From contig DYER01000099.1 of NCBI GenBank assembly GCA_020725605.1, positions 1 through 46,034 on the forward strand: a DNA stretch of 46,034 nt. The letters are read 5' to 3'. Under the pieces are notes generated by a model. That model was not told the DNA's origin. It made no database searches and saw only the letters and a list, made by a program, of their open reading frames with translations. The position numbers and the translations under genes were made by a program. The stretch's first letter is position 1. Each line of letters begins with the position of its first letter. This DNA is from Ammonifex sp. Its GTDB lineage: Bacteria; Bacillota; Desulfotomaculia; Desulfotomaculales; DYER01. Below, piece after piece: positions 1 to 8,325 of the stretch.

Positions 1-345
1 TTCCACCCCGCCGGCCACGTAGATGCGACCCACGCCCGCCCGGATGTAAGCGGCGGCCAGGTTCACGGCGCTCGACCCGGACCCGCACTGCCGGTCCACG
101 GTCAGGCCGGGCACGCCGATCGGCAGGCCGGCCTTGAGGAGCGCCAGGCGCGCCATGCAACCGGGGGCCCCCAGGCAGTGGCCGAAGATAACCTCGTCGA
201 TCTGGCCCGGGTCGGCAAGCCCGCTGCGCCGGACCACCTCCCGGATCACCAGTGCGGCGCAGTCTTCGGGCGGCACGTCCCGCAGGGCCCCGTTCTCCCG
301 GGCAATAGGTGTTCTCACGGCGCCGACTATCACGGCCTCGGGCAT
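1..345 (-). CDS. Acetyl-CoA acetyltransferase / thiolase, N-terminal part (runs off left edge)
   Basis: Reverse strand from ATG at 345 (RBS aaggagg upstream) reads MPEAVIVGAVRTPIARENGALRDVPPEDCAALVIREVVRRSGL...GLTVDRQCGSGSSAVNLAAAYIRAGVGRIYVAGGVE: typical thiolase N-terminus with the Cys in RQCGSG. Absent from the ORF track because it is truncated. Confidence 0.93.
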   Translation of the reverse strand, partial: MPEAVIVGAVRTPIARENGALRDVPPEDCAALVIREVVRRSGLADPGQIDEVIFGHCLGAPGCMARLALLKAGLPIGVPGLTVDRQCGSGSSAVNLAAAYIRAGVGRIYVAGGVE

Positions 346-388
346 TTGGAGTTCCTCCTTTTACCGGGTGTTTGGTGGTGAAATATGC

Positions 389-474
389 ATCCGACCGCCA
401 CGTGTTTAACATTGAAACCTTGGGCGGCGCTCTTGCGTTTCACCGCTGTGACCTCCACGGTGCGGTCTTTTCGG
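389..474. repeat. Dispersed repeat copy R1
   Basis: atccgaccgccacgtgtttaacattgaaacc...gtttcaccg...gtcttttcgg; aligns with 8142-8227. Confidence 0.7.
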
Positions 475-482
475 CCTTTCTT

Positions 483-498
483 TGCAACATCCGTGCCA
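483..498 (-). promoter_or_regulatory. Sigma-54 promoter P0 for the thiolase
   Basis: Reverse complement of 481-499 is cTGGCACGGATGTTGCAAA, an exact match to TGGCACG-N4-TTGCA (GG-N10-GC), 139 bp upstream of the thiolase ATG. Confidence 0.8.
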
Positions 499-609
499 GA
501 GCACTCCCTCATGGGCGGTCGGCGGGCGAAGCGCCGGGCCGGAGGTTGGGTTGCGGTGGCGATTCCGGGTGCTGAGCGCAGCGGACGTCTTCGGGGATGG
601 GTTCCCCGG

Positions 610-629
610 GCGGTGCGTAGCGGCACCGC
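610..629. promoter_or_regulatory. Dyad U1, putative enhancer (UAS) of a sigma-54 activator
   Basis: GCGGTG-CGTAGCGG-CACCGC. Confidence 0.6.
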
Positions 630-684
630 GGGAGGAAGGAAGGATCGTGGCGGAAAAAGGCACTGCCGTGGACCGAAGGACCGT

Positions 685-704
685 CCGGTGACGAAGAGCA
701 CCGC
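685..704. promoter_or_regulatory. Dyad U2, putative UAS
   Basis: CCGGTG-ACGAAGAG-CACCGC; starts 21 bp before U3. Confidence 0.6.
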
Positions 705-705
705 C

Positions 706-725
706 GCGGTGTGAGCATGCACCAT
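706..725. promoter_or_regulatory. Dyad U3, putative UAS
   Basis: GCGGTG-TGAGCATG-CACCAT; starts 71 bp before the -24 GG of P1. Confidence 0.6.
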
Positions 726-775
726 TTGGGGAGCTTACCGTGCGGGGCGAAGGGGTACCCCGTGGTTATGAAAGT

Positions 776-791
776 TGGTACAAGGATTGCA
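776..791 (+). promoter_or_regulatory. Sigma-54 promoter P1
   Basis: TTGGTACAAGGATTGCAATT; GG 777-778, N10, GC 789-790. Confidence 0.75.
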
Positions 792-1310
792 ATTAGTTAA
801 TGTACGACACTGCGGAAAAGTAGAAAACCAACGGACAGAAGTAGTTGCTTTTAGCAAGTCTCAAGGGGAACGGACGGATCTAGTTCGTGGGGCCCATCGG
901 TCTTGCATCCCGCACAAGATGTGGGTGATAGGAGGAATTGACGCTGGGGGTGCCGCACGCAGAGTTTGTTGGCTGTGGCCAAGGACACGAGCCGCTATAG
1001 GGTCGCGCTACAGGCAAGCGTCTGCGGGCATAGGGTGCAGCGAAACGAGGCAGGGCCCGTGTGGACGACGTAGAGGAACTCGTAAGAGGGGGTAGGAGTC
1101 CGCGGCGGTGGAATTCACGTTTCTCTAATGACGTGGTACGTGGCACGGGAGTGGGGTTCGGTGCTTTTGTGATGCCCGGAGCGAGGCCGAGGTTAGAACT
1201 CACGGCGTTTCTCTAGAATGAAGGGACCTAACTCGAACGGCGGTTGAATGGGGAAGTCCAAACAAACCCAATTCCTGTGGGAGAAGTTGACAATCCAGGA
1301 GGTGGAACCC

Positions 1311-3908
1311 GTGACAGAGAGCCTCTATTTTGAGCAGCTGGAGGCCTGCTGGCGGCGCGTCTGGCCTCATCCGTCTCTCCCGGAGCGGCCTGTCAAACCC
1401 TTCGGGGACCTTCCGATATGCCATTACGTAACCGAATACGCGCGGCGCCGGCCGGAAAGGGATTGTCTCATCTATTACGGACGGCGACTCTCCTACCGGG
1501 AAGTCGACGAATTGAGCAATAGATTCGCCAATTTCCTGCTGGACATGGGCCTAAAGAAGGGCGACAGAGTGGCGCTGATGCTCCCCAACTGCCCGCAGTT
1601 CTACATCGGGTATCTCGGAACGCTGAAGGCGGGCGGCGTCTGCGTGTTGCTGAATCCCCTGTTGAAGGAACTGGACCTGGAGTCCCTGGTGCAGGAAGCG
1701 CAACCGGTAGCCGTCCTGACGCTGGACCAGCTTTACCCCCTGGTGAGCGGGGTGGTGGCGAGGGTTAACCCCTCCGCCCGCGTGATCCCAACAAGCTTTG
1801 CGGAATTCCTGCCGCCCGAGCCCGAGATACCGTTGCATCCCACCATGCAGGGGGCGGCACCCCTTGGGGAAACCTCGGCCTACCTGTCCTCGCTTTTAGA
1901 GAAGAGTTCGGCGGCCCCGCCGCCGGTGCAAATCTCACCCGAGGACTACGCCACCATGAACTTTACCGGCGGAACCACCGGGTTACCCAAGGCCGTGCTG
2001 CACCGCCACCGCAACATCATCTACACAGCGGCCTGTATCTACACCTACAATTACGCTCATTTGCTTGTGGAAGACCATTCCGGAAGACCCGTAGATTTTC
2101 AGGGTTTCCTGGACGCAATATACCGGGACGAGGTGGCCATGGCGGCCATGCCGATTTTCTGGATCGCCGGCAAAGACGTCGGTGTGGACGGCCCGCTTTT
2201 CGGCGGCTCCACCATCGTTCCCATCACGCGCTGGGACCCTGCGGTGGCCATGGAAGCCATTGATAGGTACCGGGTAACCACCATGTACGCACCGTTTGAT
2301 CTTTACTGGGAGATCCTGACCCATCCGGCGCAGGACCGGTACAGCCTGAAAAGTTTGCGACTCTGCGTGGGGTCGAGCTTTATAAAGGGTCTCAGCCGGG
2401 AACTGCGGGAAAGGTGGCGTCTCCGCACGGGAGCCATTCTCCGCGAGGCGGCCTACGGCCTAACCGAGACGCACACCTGCGACACCATGACGGGGGGCTT
2501 TCACAGGGGGGACCTCGACATCGAGCGGAGCCAGACCTACGGTGGGGCGTTCTGCGGTATTCCCCAGCCGGGAACGCTCGTCAAGATCGTGGACCCGGAG
2601 AGCGGAGAGCTGTTGGGTCCCGGCCAGAAGGGTGAGATCGTGATCAAGTCGCCCTCGGTTGTCGAGGGGTATCTTAATAAGCCCGAGGAAACGGCCAAAT
2701 CCTTCCGCGAGGGCTGGCTCCACACCGGGGATATCGGCATGTACGACGAGGACGGCTTTTTGTACTACATTTCCCGAACCAAGTACATGCTCAAGGTTTC
2801 GGGCGTCAGCGTCTACCCTACCCAGATTGAGATGCTCCTGCTGAAACACCCCGCGATTGAACTGGTGGGTGTGATCGGGGCGGATGACCCGGTAAAGGGG
2901 CAGGTACCCATCGCCTACGTAAAGCTGAAGGAAGGTTTTCCCGCGGTAACCGAAGCCGAGTTAATCGACTGGTGCCGCAAGAATATGGCGGCCTACAACG
3001 TACCTCAGCGGATCATCATCGAAAGTTCGCTGCCGTTGTCGGCCACGGGCAAGGTTATCAGAGAAGAGCTGGTGCGCGACTACGCCCGCAGGTTCGCGGC
3101 TGGATGTTCACCATCGGAGGAGAAACGAGGAGGCCAATTCAGGAGCTATCGCAATCTCTCGTTGGAATGGCGTGGATCCGTTCTGTACATCACCATCAAC
3201 CGTCCGGGAGCCTTGAACGCCCTCAATCGGGAGACGCTGGAAGAGATTATCGCGGTGTTGCGCACCGAGGCGCGGGAGGCGCGGGTGATCGTTTTTACCG
3301 GGGCGGGGAACAAGGCTTTCGTAGGCGGGTCGGACATACGCGAGATGGACGGAATGGACGCGCTCAAGTTCCGGGAGTACATGCGCGTATTCGCGGAAGC
3401 CATAGGGCTGATAAGAAGTATAGAGAAGCCCACCATCGCCGCCGTGAACGGTGTGGCTTTCGGGGGCGGCAATGCGCTGGCTCTTTCGTGCGACTTCGTG
3501 GTAGCAGCCGAGGGAGCCCAGTTCGGCCAGCAGGAAATCAACGTCGGCATTTTCGGTGGCGCGAGCCTTCTCACTGCTTTGGTGGGTAGGATACGGGCGG
3601 CGGACGTTGTCTTTACGGGCAGGGCACTCGACGCGCGCGAAGCCCATGCCTGGGGACTGGTGACCCGGGTGGTGCCGGCGGACGCACTGGCCGAAGAAGT
3701 GGCGAGGCTGGCGGAACATCTTGCCAGCCGCCCCCCCAAAGCCCTGGCGCTGGCCAAGCAAGCGATCAATTACGCCATGGCGGTGCCCCCGGATGCGGCC
3801 GCAACTTACGAGAGAGAACTCATCAGTTTGTGCTTTGACACTCGAGATCAGAAGGAGGGGATGCGTGCCTTCCTGGAGCGCAGGAAACCGGTATTCACGG
3901 GTGAGTAG
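1311..3908 (+). CDS. Bifunctional AMP-forming acyl-CoA ligase / enoyl-CoA hydratase-isomerase fusion
   Basis: Single ORF (track 1248-3908; GTG 1311 has RBS aggaggtg). N-part has MNFTGGTTGLPKAVLHRH and the LHTGDIGMYDEDGFLYYISRTKYMLKVSG ligase motifs; C-part ITINRPGALNALNRETL...AAVNGVAFGGGNALALSCDFVVAAEGAQFGQQEINVGIFGG is crotonase-fold. Confidence 0.92.
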   Translation: MTESLYFEQLEACWRRVWPHPSLPERPVKPFGDLPICHYVTEYARRRPERDCLIYYGRRLSYREVDELSNRFANFLLDMGLKKGDRVALMLPNCPQFYIGYLGTLKAGGVCVLLNPLLKELDLESLVQEAQPVAVLTLDQLYPLVSGVVARVNPSARVIPTSFAEFLPPEPEIPLHPTMQGAAPLGETSAYLSSLLEKSSAAPPPVQISPEDYATMNFTGGTTGLPKAVLHRHRNIIYTAACIYTYNYAHLLVEDHSGRPVDFQGFLDAIYRDEVAMAAMPIFWIAGKDVGVDGPLFGGSTIVPITRWDPAVAMEAIDRYRVTTMYAPFDLYWEILTHPAQDRYSLKSLRLCVGSSFIKGLSRELRERWRLRTGAILREAAYGLTETHTCDTMTGGFHRGDLDIERSQTYGGAFCGIPQPGTLVKIVDPESGELLGPGQKGEIVIKSPSVVEGYLNKPEETAKSFREGWLHTGDIGMYDEDGFLYYISRTKYMLKVSGVSVYPTQIEMLLLKHPAIELVGVIGADDPVKGQVPIAYVKLKEGFPAVTEAELIDWCRKNMAAYNVPQRIIIESSLPLSATGKVIREELVRDYARRFAAGCSPSEEKRGGQFRSYRNLSLEWRGSVLYITINRPGALNALNRETLEEIIAVLRTEAREARVIVFTGAGNKAFVGGSDIREMDGMDALKFREYMRVFAEAIGLIRSIEKPTIAAVNGVAFGGGNALALSCDFVVAAEGAQFGQQEINVGIFGGASLLTALVGRIRAADVVFTGRALDAREAHAWGLVTRVVPADALAEEVARLAEHLASRPPKALALAKQAINYAMAVPPDAAATYERELISLCFDTRDQKEGMRAFLERRKPVFTGE

Positions 3909-3977
3909 TGCAGCCGACTGTTACTGTTTTCTTTCATTATACAGTAGCTATGGCAATCAGATGAGGGGGTGTACGGC

Positions 3978-4181
3978 ATGTCTCCCGTCATTAGAATGTC
4001 GGGGAATGACTTCGTCATTCTGGCTATGATTGTGGTTGCTACGCTTATTATCTATGTTCCCTGGCACTTCGATATAAAGATAAAGGGTCTGTGCCTGATG
4101 GGCTGGATGCTAATCGGGTTGTACTTTCTTGCCCCGGTAGTTTCCTTGATCCTCATCGGTAGAGAAAAGGAAAGACGCTAA
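3978..4181 (+). CDS. Small two-TM membrane protein, possible symporter accessory subunit
   Basis: MSPVIRMSGNDFVILAMIVVATLIIYVPWHFDIKIKGLCLMGWMLIGLYFLAPVVSLILIGREKERR; RBS gaggggg; directly precedes an SSS symporter. Confidence 0.7.
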   Translation: MSPVIRMSGNDFVILAMIVVATLIIYVPWHFDIKIKGLCLMGWMLIGLYFLAPVVSLILIGREKERR

Positions 4182-4247
4182 TGGCTTGCTGCCGCCGACT
4201 GCAAAGGGCGCGCTTGAAAATGATGAAGGTGGAAAGGGGATTGGGTT

Positions 4248-5705
4248 GTGGCGAAAGGCGTTGAGCTGAGCATTGTAATCCTGTACTTCTTGCTATGCAT
4301 CGGAATAGGCGTTTGGTCGCGAAGGTTAGTGGCAAACAGGGCTGAGGAATACTGGGCTGCCGGCAGAAGTATTGGGACATTTCTTAACTCATGGGCTATC
4401 CTAGCTGCCCTCACCAGTGGAGGGTCCACGCTGGCTGCGCCAGGTACAGCTTATAAGCTGGGTGTGCCTTACGGGTCTAGCCTGGTTGCGGGAGCAATCT
4501 GTGGCTTTTCGTTGGCTTCGGTATTGGTAGCCAGGTATTTGCGAAATGCCGAGGTATACACGGTTCCAGAATTTCTGGGTAAACGCTATAACGATAATAA
4601 AACGATTGGGATACTTGTACCAATAATTGTTCTCCTTACGAACGGGATGTATATGGTGGCGCAGCTCAAGGCTACGGGGTTAGTTATTAGCTGGTTGACG
4701 GGACTGCCGTACGTCTACGGATTGGTTATTGGAACAGTCACCTTTATCCTGTATGTTTCCATCGGTGGCATGTGGGCAGTGACCTACACTGACGTCATAC
4801 AGGGAATGCTTTTAACCTTTGTCACCATAGCCTTAACAGTTACAGCGGTAGCGAGGTTCGGGCTGGGAAATATGGCTACTCACGTTGTCACAGATGCGCC
4901 TCAGCTGGGCTCGATCGCGGCAGCTTTACCCTATTCCTCCTACGTGGGTGGTTTTATAAGTTGGGCGCTGGCCGTTTGCGTGCTGCCACATTTGATGATG
5001 CGCGTGTTTACTGCTCGGAACGTAAGGTCCGCGCGTCTTTCACTTAATTATGGGATGTTAATCTATGCGTTTGTAATGGCCTCTGCTGTATTGCTTGCGA
5101 TGGCATGTAGCTTTCTGCCGTCGGACGTGCTACGTCGTGTGCCGGCCGACCAGTACCTACTGAACTTGGGCGACATGCTCTTTGGCCCGATAATGAAGGG
5201 TGTTCTGGTAGCCGGGGTTGCGGCTGCGGTAATGTCGACTGCAAGCGGTTTGTTACTGGCATGCAGTGCCGCTTTTACCAATGATCTTTACAAGCAATAC
5301 ATCCGGCCTAACACATCTGAGCGCGAGGTAGTTCGTGTAGCTCTTGTTACCACCTGGGTAGTTGGCGTAGCCACATTGATCCTGTCCATTAAGCCTCCGC
5401 CGTTCCTGGTGGTGCTGTATACGGCGGCCGTGGCCTTTCTAGTGAGTTCTTTGTTTGCACCCCTTATCCTGGGAATTTGGTGGCGCAGGATGAATACCGC
5501 TGGTGCAATCGCAGGGTTGATAGTTGGAGCTGTTACCTTCAGTATATGCTTCTTTGGATTAGATATGCCGGCATCAACAGAGATTCTGGTTGCGCTACCC
5601 CTATCACTTGTGGCAGCCGTGGTTGCCAGTCTGTGTACGAAACCGCCTGCACCCGAGGAGATATCTTTCTTGAGGAAAATTCACGAGGCAGGATTAGGTG
5701 GTTGA
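4248..5705 (+). CDS. Sodium:solute symporter (SSS) family transporter
   Basis: 485 aa multi-TM protein: LCIGIGVWSRRLVANRAEEYWAAGRSIGTFLNSWAILAALTSGGSTLAAPGTAYKLG...SIGGMWAVTYTDVIQGMLL. Confidence 0.92.
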   Translation: MAKGVELSIVILYFLLCIGIGVWSRRLVANRAEEYWAAGRSIGTFLNSWAILAALTSGGSTLAAPGTAYKLGVPYGSSLVAGAICGFSLASVLVARYLRNAEVYTVPEFLGKRYNDNKTIGILVPIIVLLTNGMYMVAQLKATGLVISWLTGLPYVYGLVIGTVTFILYVSIGGMWAVTYTDVIQGMLLTFVTIALTVTAVARFGLGNMATHVVTDAPQLGSIAAALPYSSYVGGFISWALAVCVLPHLMMRVFTARNVRSARLSLNYGMLIYAFVMASAVLLAMACSFLPSDVLRRVPADQYLLNLGDMLFGPIMKGVLVAGVAAAVMSTASGLLLACSAAFTNDLYKQYIRPNTSEREVVRVALVTTWVVGVATLILSIKPPPFLVVLYTAAVAFLVSSLFAPLILGIWWRRMNTAGAIAGLIVGAVTFSICFFGLDMPASTEILVALPLSLVAAVVASLCTKPPAPEEISFLRKIHEAGLGG

Positions 5706-5869
5706 AAACCTATCTTTCCAGCCCTTAGCTGAAGAGGTCACGAACCTCTGGCACACGGAACGGAGCGTGGCTGCCCCAGCTTCCTATCGTAAATGCGGTT
5801 CCGGGCATTGCTTAGTACGGCTCCACATGAGTTGCTATCCCTTTTTGGCTGGCGTGTGTCCCGCTCGCT

Positions 5870-6840
5870 CCCGTGCTCCGTAGACCGGGTTACGGAGAAC
5901 ATGACTATGACGAAACGGCAAATGAATACAGGCTTAACAAGAGCTTCAGCGAGTACTGGGATAGGATTAGGGAATCTAAAGCTACCTGCGCTATACTATT
6001 GGAGGTTGTTATCCCTTTGCTAATGAGCAGGCGCGTGAGCCCATATGACCGAGAAAATACCTTAAACAAGGCGTACATGCAACCATTACCTAAATACTAC
6101 CACCAAGTAGCTGAGAGATTTGGATTCGATTTTGTACTTGCTGGATACGGGCAAACGGAAGCGGGAAATGCGTTCTTTGCTATAATTGATGAGCTACCTG
6201 GAGAGATGGGAACACCGGAAGAGCTATAAGAGGGCTTGTCAAAGGATGAGATCAGGGAGCCGGCAAGGGTGGATGGTTACTTGTAACAGGCGATTCGGCC
6301 CTCAAAAAGGGGTTTGCGGGGAAACCGTCGCACTGGTAGACGCCATAGTAGTAGATGACGGTGATCAGGAACTCGGTGTGGGCCAGGTTGGTGAGATTTG
6401 TTTTGGACCAAAGTTGCCATGGAGTATGTTGAATACTTTAGAAGCATTGATACACCGGCTGAGGCTTTTCGAAATTGTTGGTTTCATTCAGGGGACGTTG
6501 GTTAGAGGGACGAGGAAGTGTTGTAGATCGGAAAGGGTGGGTCATACGGCGTCGGGGGGAAGAATATATCATCATATCAAGTGGAGGACTTCGTTAGCAA
6601 TCACCCCAAAGTTAAAGTGTCTGCCGCATTTCTGGTACCGACGAAGGTGGGCGGTGAGGATGAGGTCGCAGTAGTTGTTGCAGTAAATGGGGGGTGTTGG
6701 CCGAGATGAGTTGAGAAAGCGGCTTGAAATAGAAATGTCGGGGTTTATGGTACAAACTACATAAAGCATGGATGATTTACCAAGAACTCCAACGAACAAG
6801 ATAGAGAAGTTGTACTTCGGAAGCGTATGGTTAAAGAGCC
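5870..6840 (+). pseudogene. Decayed AMP-forming acyl-CoA synthetase
   Basis: Ligase-like peptides scattered over frames with stops/frameshifts: MQPLPKYYHQVAERFGFDFVLAGYGQTEAGNAFFAIIDELPGEMGTPEEL / RGLSKDEIREPARVDGYL / DAIVVDDGDQELGVGQVGEICF / NCWFHSGDVG / ISSYQVEDFVSNHPKVKVSAAFLVPTKVGGEDEVAVVVAVNGG. Confidence 0.85.
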
Positions 6841-6863
6841 GGGGCTAAGAGGGAGGAAGGGGC

Positions 6864-7349
6864 ATGAGTAAGCGAGGCGTAGGAGATATATATTTCGAGG
6901 ATTTAGAAATCGGTAGGACGTTTAGCTCCCCCGAAGTAACGATAACGGCTTGTGAGGTCGATATTTACTCTTTTCTGACGGGGCATGCCCACCCGATAGA
7001 TAACGCACGCAACATTCACATCAACTCGGATTACGCCAGGAGTCTGGGCTTGAAGGACCGGGTGGTTCCGGGGTTGCAGTTGGTGTCCTACACCACAAAG
7101 CTGGCTGGGTTAATTGGGCTGTGGGGAAGGGTGCTACTTTTTCTAGGCCTGGACAGCATCAGATTCCTGCACCCCGTTTTTCCCGATGACAGGGTGCGCC
7201 TTGACATAGAAGTCGTTGACAGGAGGGAGGCGGACAAGTGGCCAGACCGGGGCGTCGTGACCTTTAGGTACGTCATGAAGAACCAGGAAGACAAGGTGGT
7301 ACTGACTGGCGAAGCCTCTTATCAGTTCTTGAAGCGGGTAGCTGGATAG
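6864..7349 (+). CDS. MaoC-like hotdog-fold dehydratase
   Basis: 161 aa; YFEDLEIGRTFSSPEVTITACEVDIYSFLTGHAHPIDNARNIHINSDYARSLGLKDRVVPGLQLVSY pattern of MaoC/R-hydratase proteins. Confidence 0.85.
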   Translation: MSKRGVGDIYFEDLEIGRTFSSPEVTITACEVDIYSFLTGHAHPIDNARNIHINSDYARSLGLKDRVVPGLQLVSYTTKLAGLIGLWGRVLLFLGLDSIRFLHPVFPDDRVRLDIEVVDRREADKWPDRGVVTFRYVMKNQEDKVVLTGEASYQFLKRVAG

Positions 7350-7734
7350 CCGGTTCTCGATAATAGCTCTCTTCAAAAAAACATTGGCCAGAACATATCA
7401 CGAATATGATACCATTTGGCAGAAGGTTTGTTCCAGGAATTAAGTAACTGGCCGTTTCGGGTTTTCCGGCGAGTTTGGTAAGCGGTCGGAGCTAGAGAAT
7501 TTCTTTTGTGAACACGGAAATGACTTGGCGAAACAGTCTTGAGTGCCGGAAAGAAATACAAGGATTGCACTTGCGAAGTGATGGAAGAAGTAGCCCAAAA
7601 ACCAGCTTGGTTTTTCCTAGTATACCTCAGCGTTACATCGAGATCCGGCTTTTGGCGACCCGACCCTAAGATAAAGGAGTGTTCTCTTTACCAGTTAATC
7701 AAAGAAAAGGCGCCGTCCCGACATTTCTTTCCCC

Positions 7735-8150
7735 TGCTTTTTCGACCAGGAAATCTTCAGCCGCGTGTTCCCGGGGGGCCATCCCCTGGTGCTGATCAAG
7801 AAATATGTGACTTCTCCTTCGTGAACGAGCATGCCGTACGTTACTACCACGCGGAGCTCGGGTGCCCGAGCTTTCCGCCCGAGGTGCTCTTTCGGGTGCT
7901 GTTCCTGGAGGTGTGGGCCAGCCTTTCGGCCCCCTGGGCGTGCCGGGAGCCGAATACAACGTGGTCTACCGCTGGTTTTGCGGCCTGGGCTGGGAGGACC
8001 CGTGGCCGGCGACACCACCCTGGTTGTCTTGAGAAGGCCCCTGGGCGAGGACGGCTTCCGGCGCCGGTTCGAGCGGGTGGTGCGGCAGGCAAAAAGGAGA
8101 AGGGCCTTTTACGGGGTAAGTGGGCCATTGCGGACGGCGCAAATCCGACC
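7735..8150 (+). mobile_element. Decayed IS1182-like transposase N-terminal remnant
   Basis: Frameshifted peptides FFDQEIFSRVFPGGHPLVLIKKY / DFSFVNEHAVRYYHAELGCPSFPPEVLFRVLFLEVW / EYNVVYRWFCGLGWEDPVAGDTTLVVLRRPLGEDGFRRRFERVVRQAK resemble DUF772-type IS1182 transposases. Confidence 0.72.
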
Positions 8151-8227
8151 GCCCTGTGTTTAATAATGAAACTTTGCGCGGGGCTTTTGTGTTTCACCGT
8201 TTAACCTGCGGGGTGTTGTCTTTTCGG
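8142..8227. repeat. Dispersed repeat copy R2
   Basis: atccgaccgccctgtgtttaataatgaaact...gtttcaccg...gtcttttcgg; aligns with 389-474, roughly 75-80% identity by eye. Confidence 0.7.
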
Positions 8228-8238
8228 TCGTGGCCCCG

Positions 8239-8254
8239 TGGTACGAAAATTGCA
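8239..8254 (+). promoter_or_regulatory. Sigma-54 promoter P2 of the liv operon
   Basis: GTGGTACGAAAATTGCAATT; GG 8240-8241, GC 8252-8253; 86 bp before the livH ATG. Confidence 0.75.
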
Positions 8255-8325
8255 ATTACGAAAAACTGCCAGAAAACTGCAAGTAGCATGAATCCCACAC
8301 AACACGAGGGGCGGTCGCCAAAGGT

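Noticed and set aside
1133-1150. TGGTACGTGGCACGGG as a further sigma-54 promoter
   Set aside because: Spacing gives GG-N10-GG, no -12 GC.
791-1247. Group II intron remnant in the P1 leader
   Set aside because: No convincing domain V, boundary signals or reverse transcriptase peptides found by eye.
7597-7615. AAAAACCA-GCT-TGGTTTTT hairpin as terminator
   Set aside because: A/T-only-rich weak stem in decayed region; not supported as functional.
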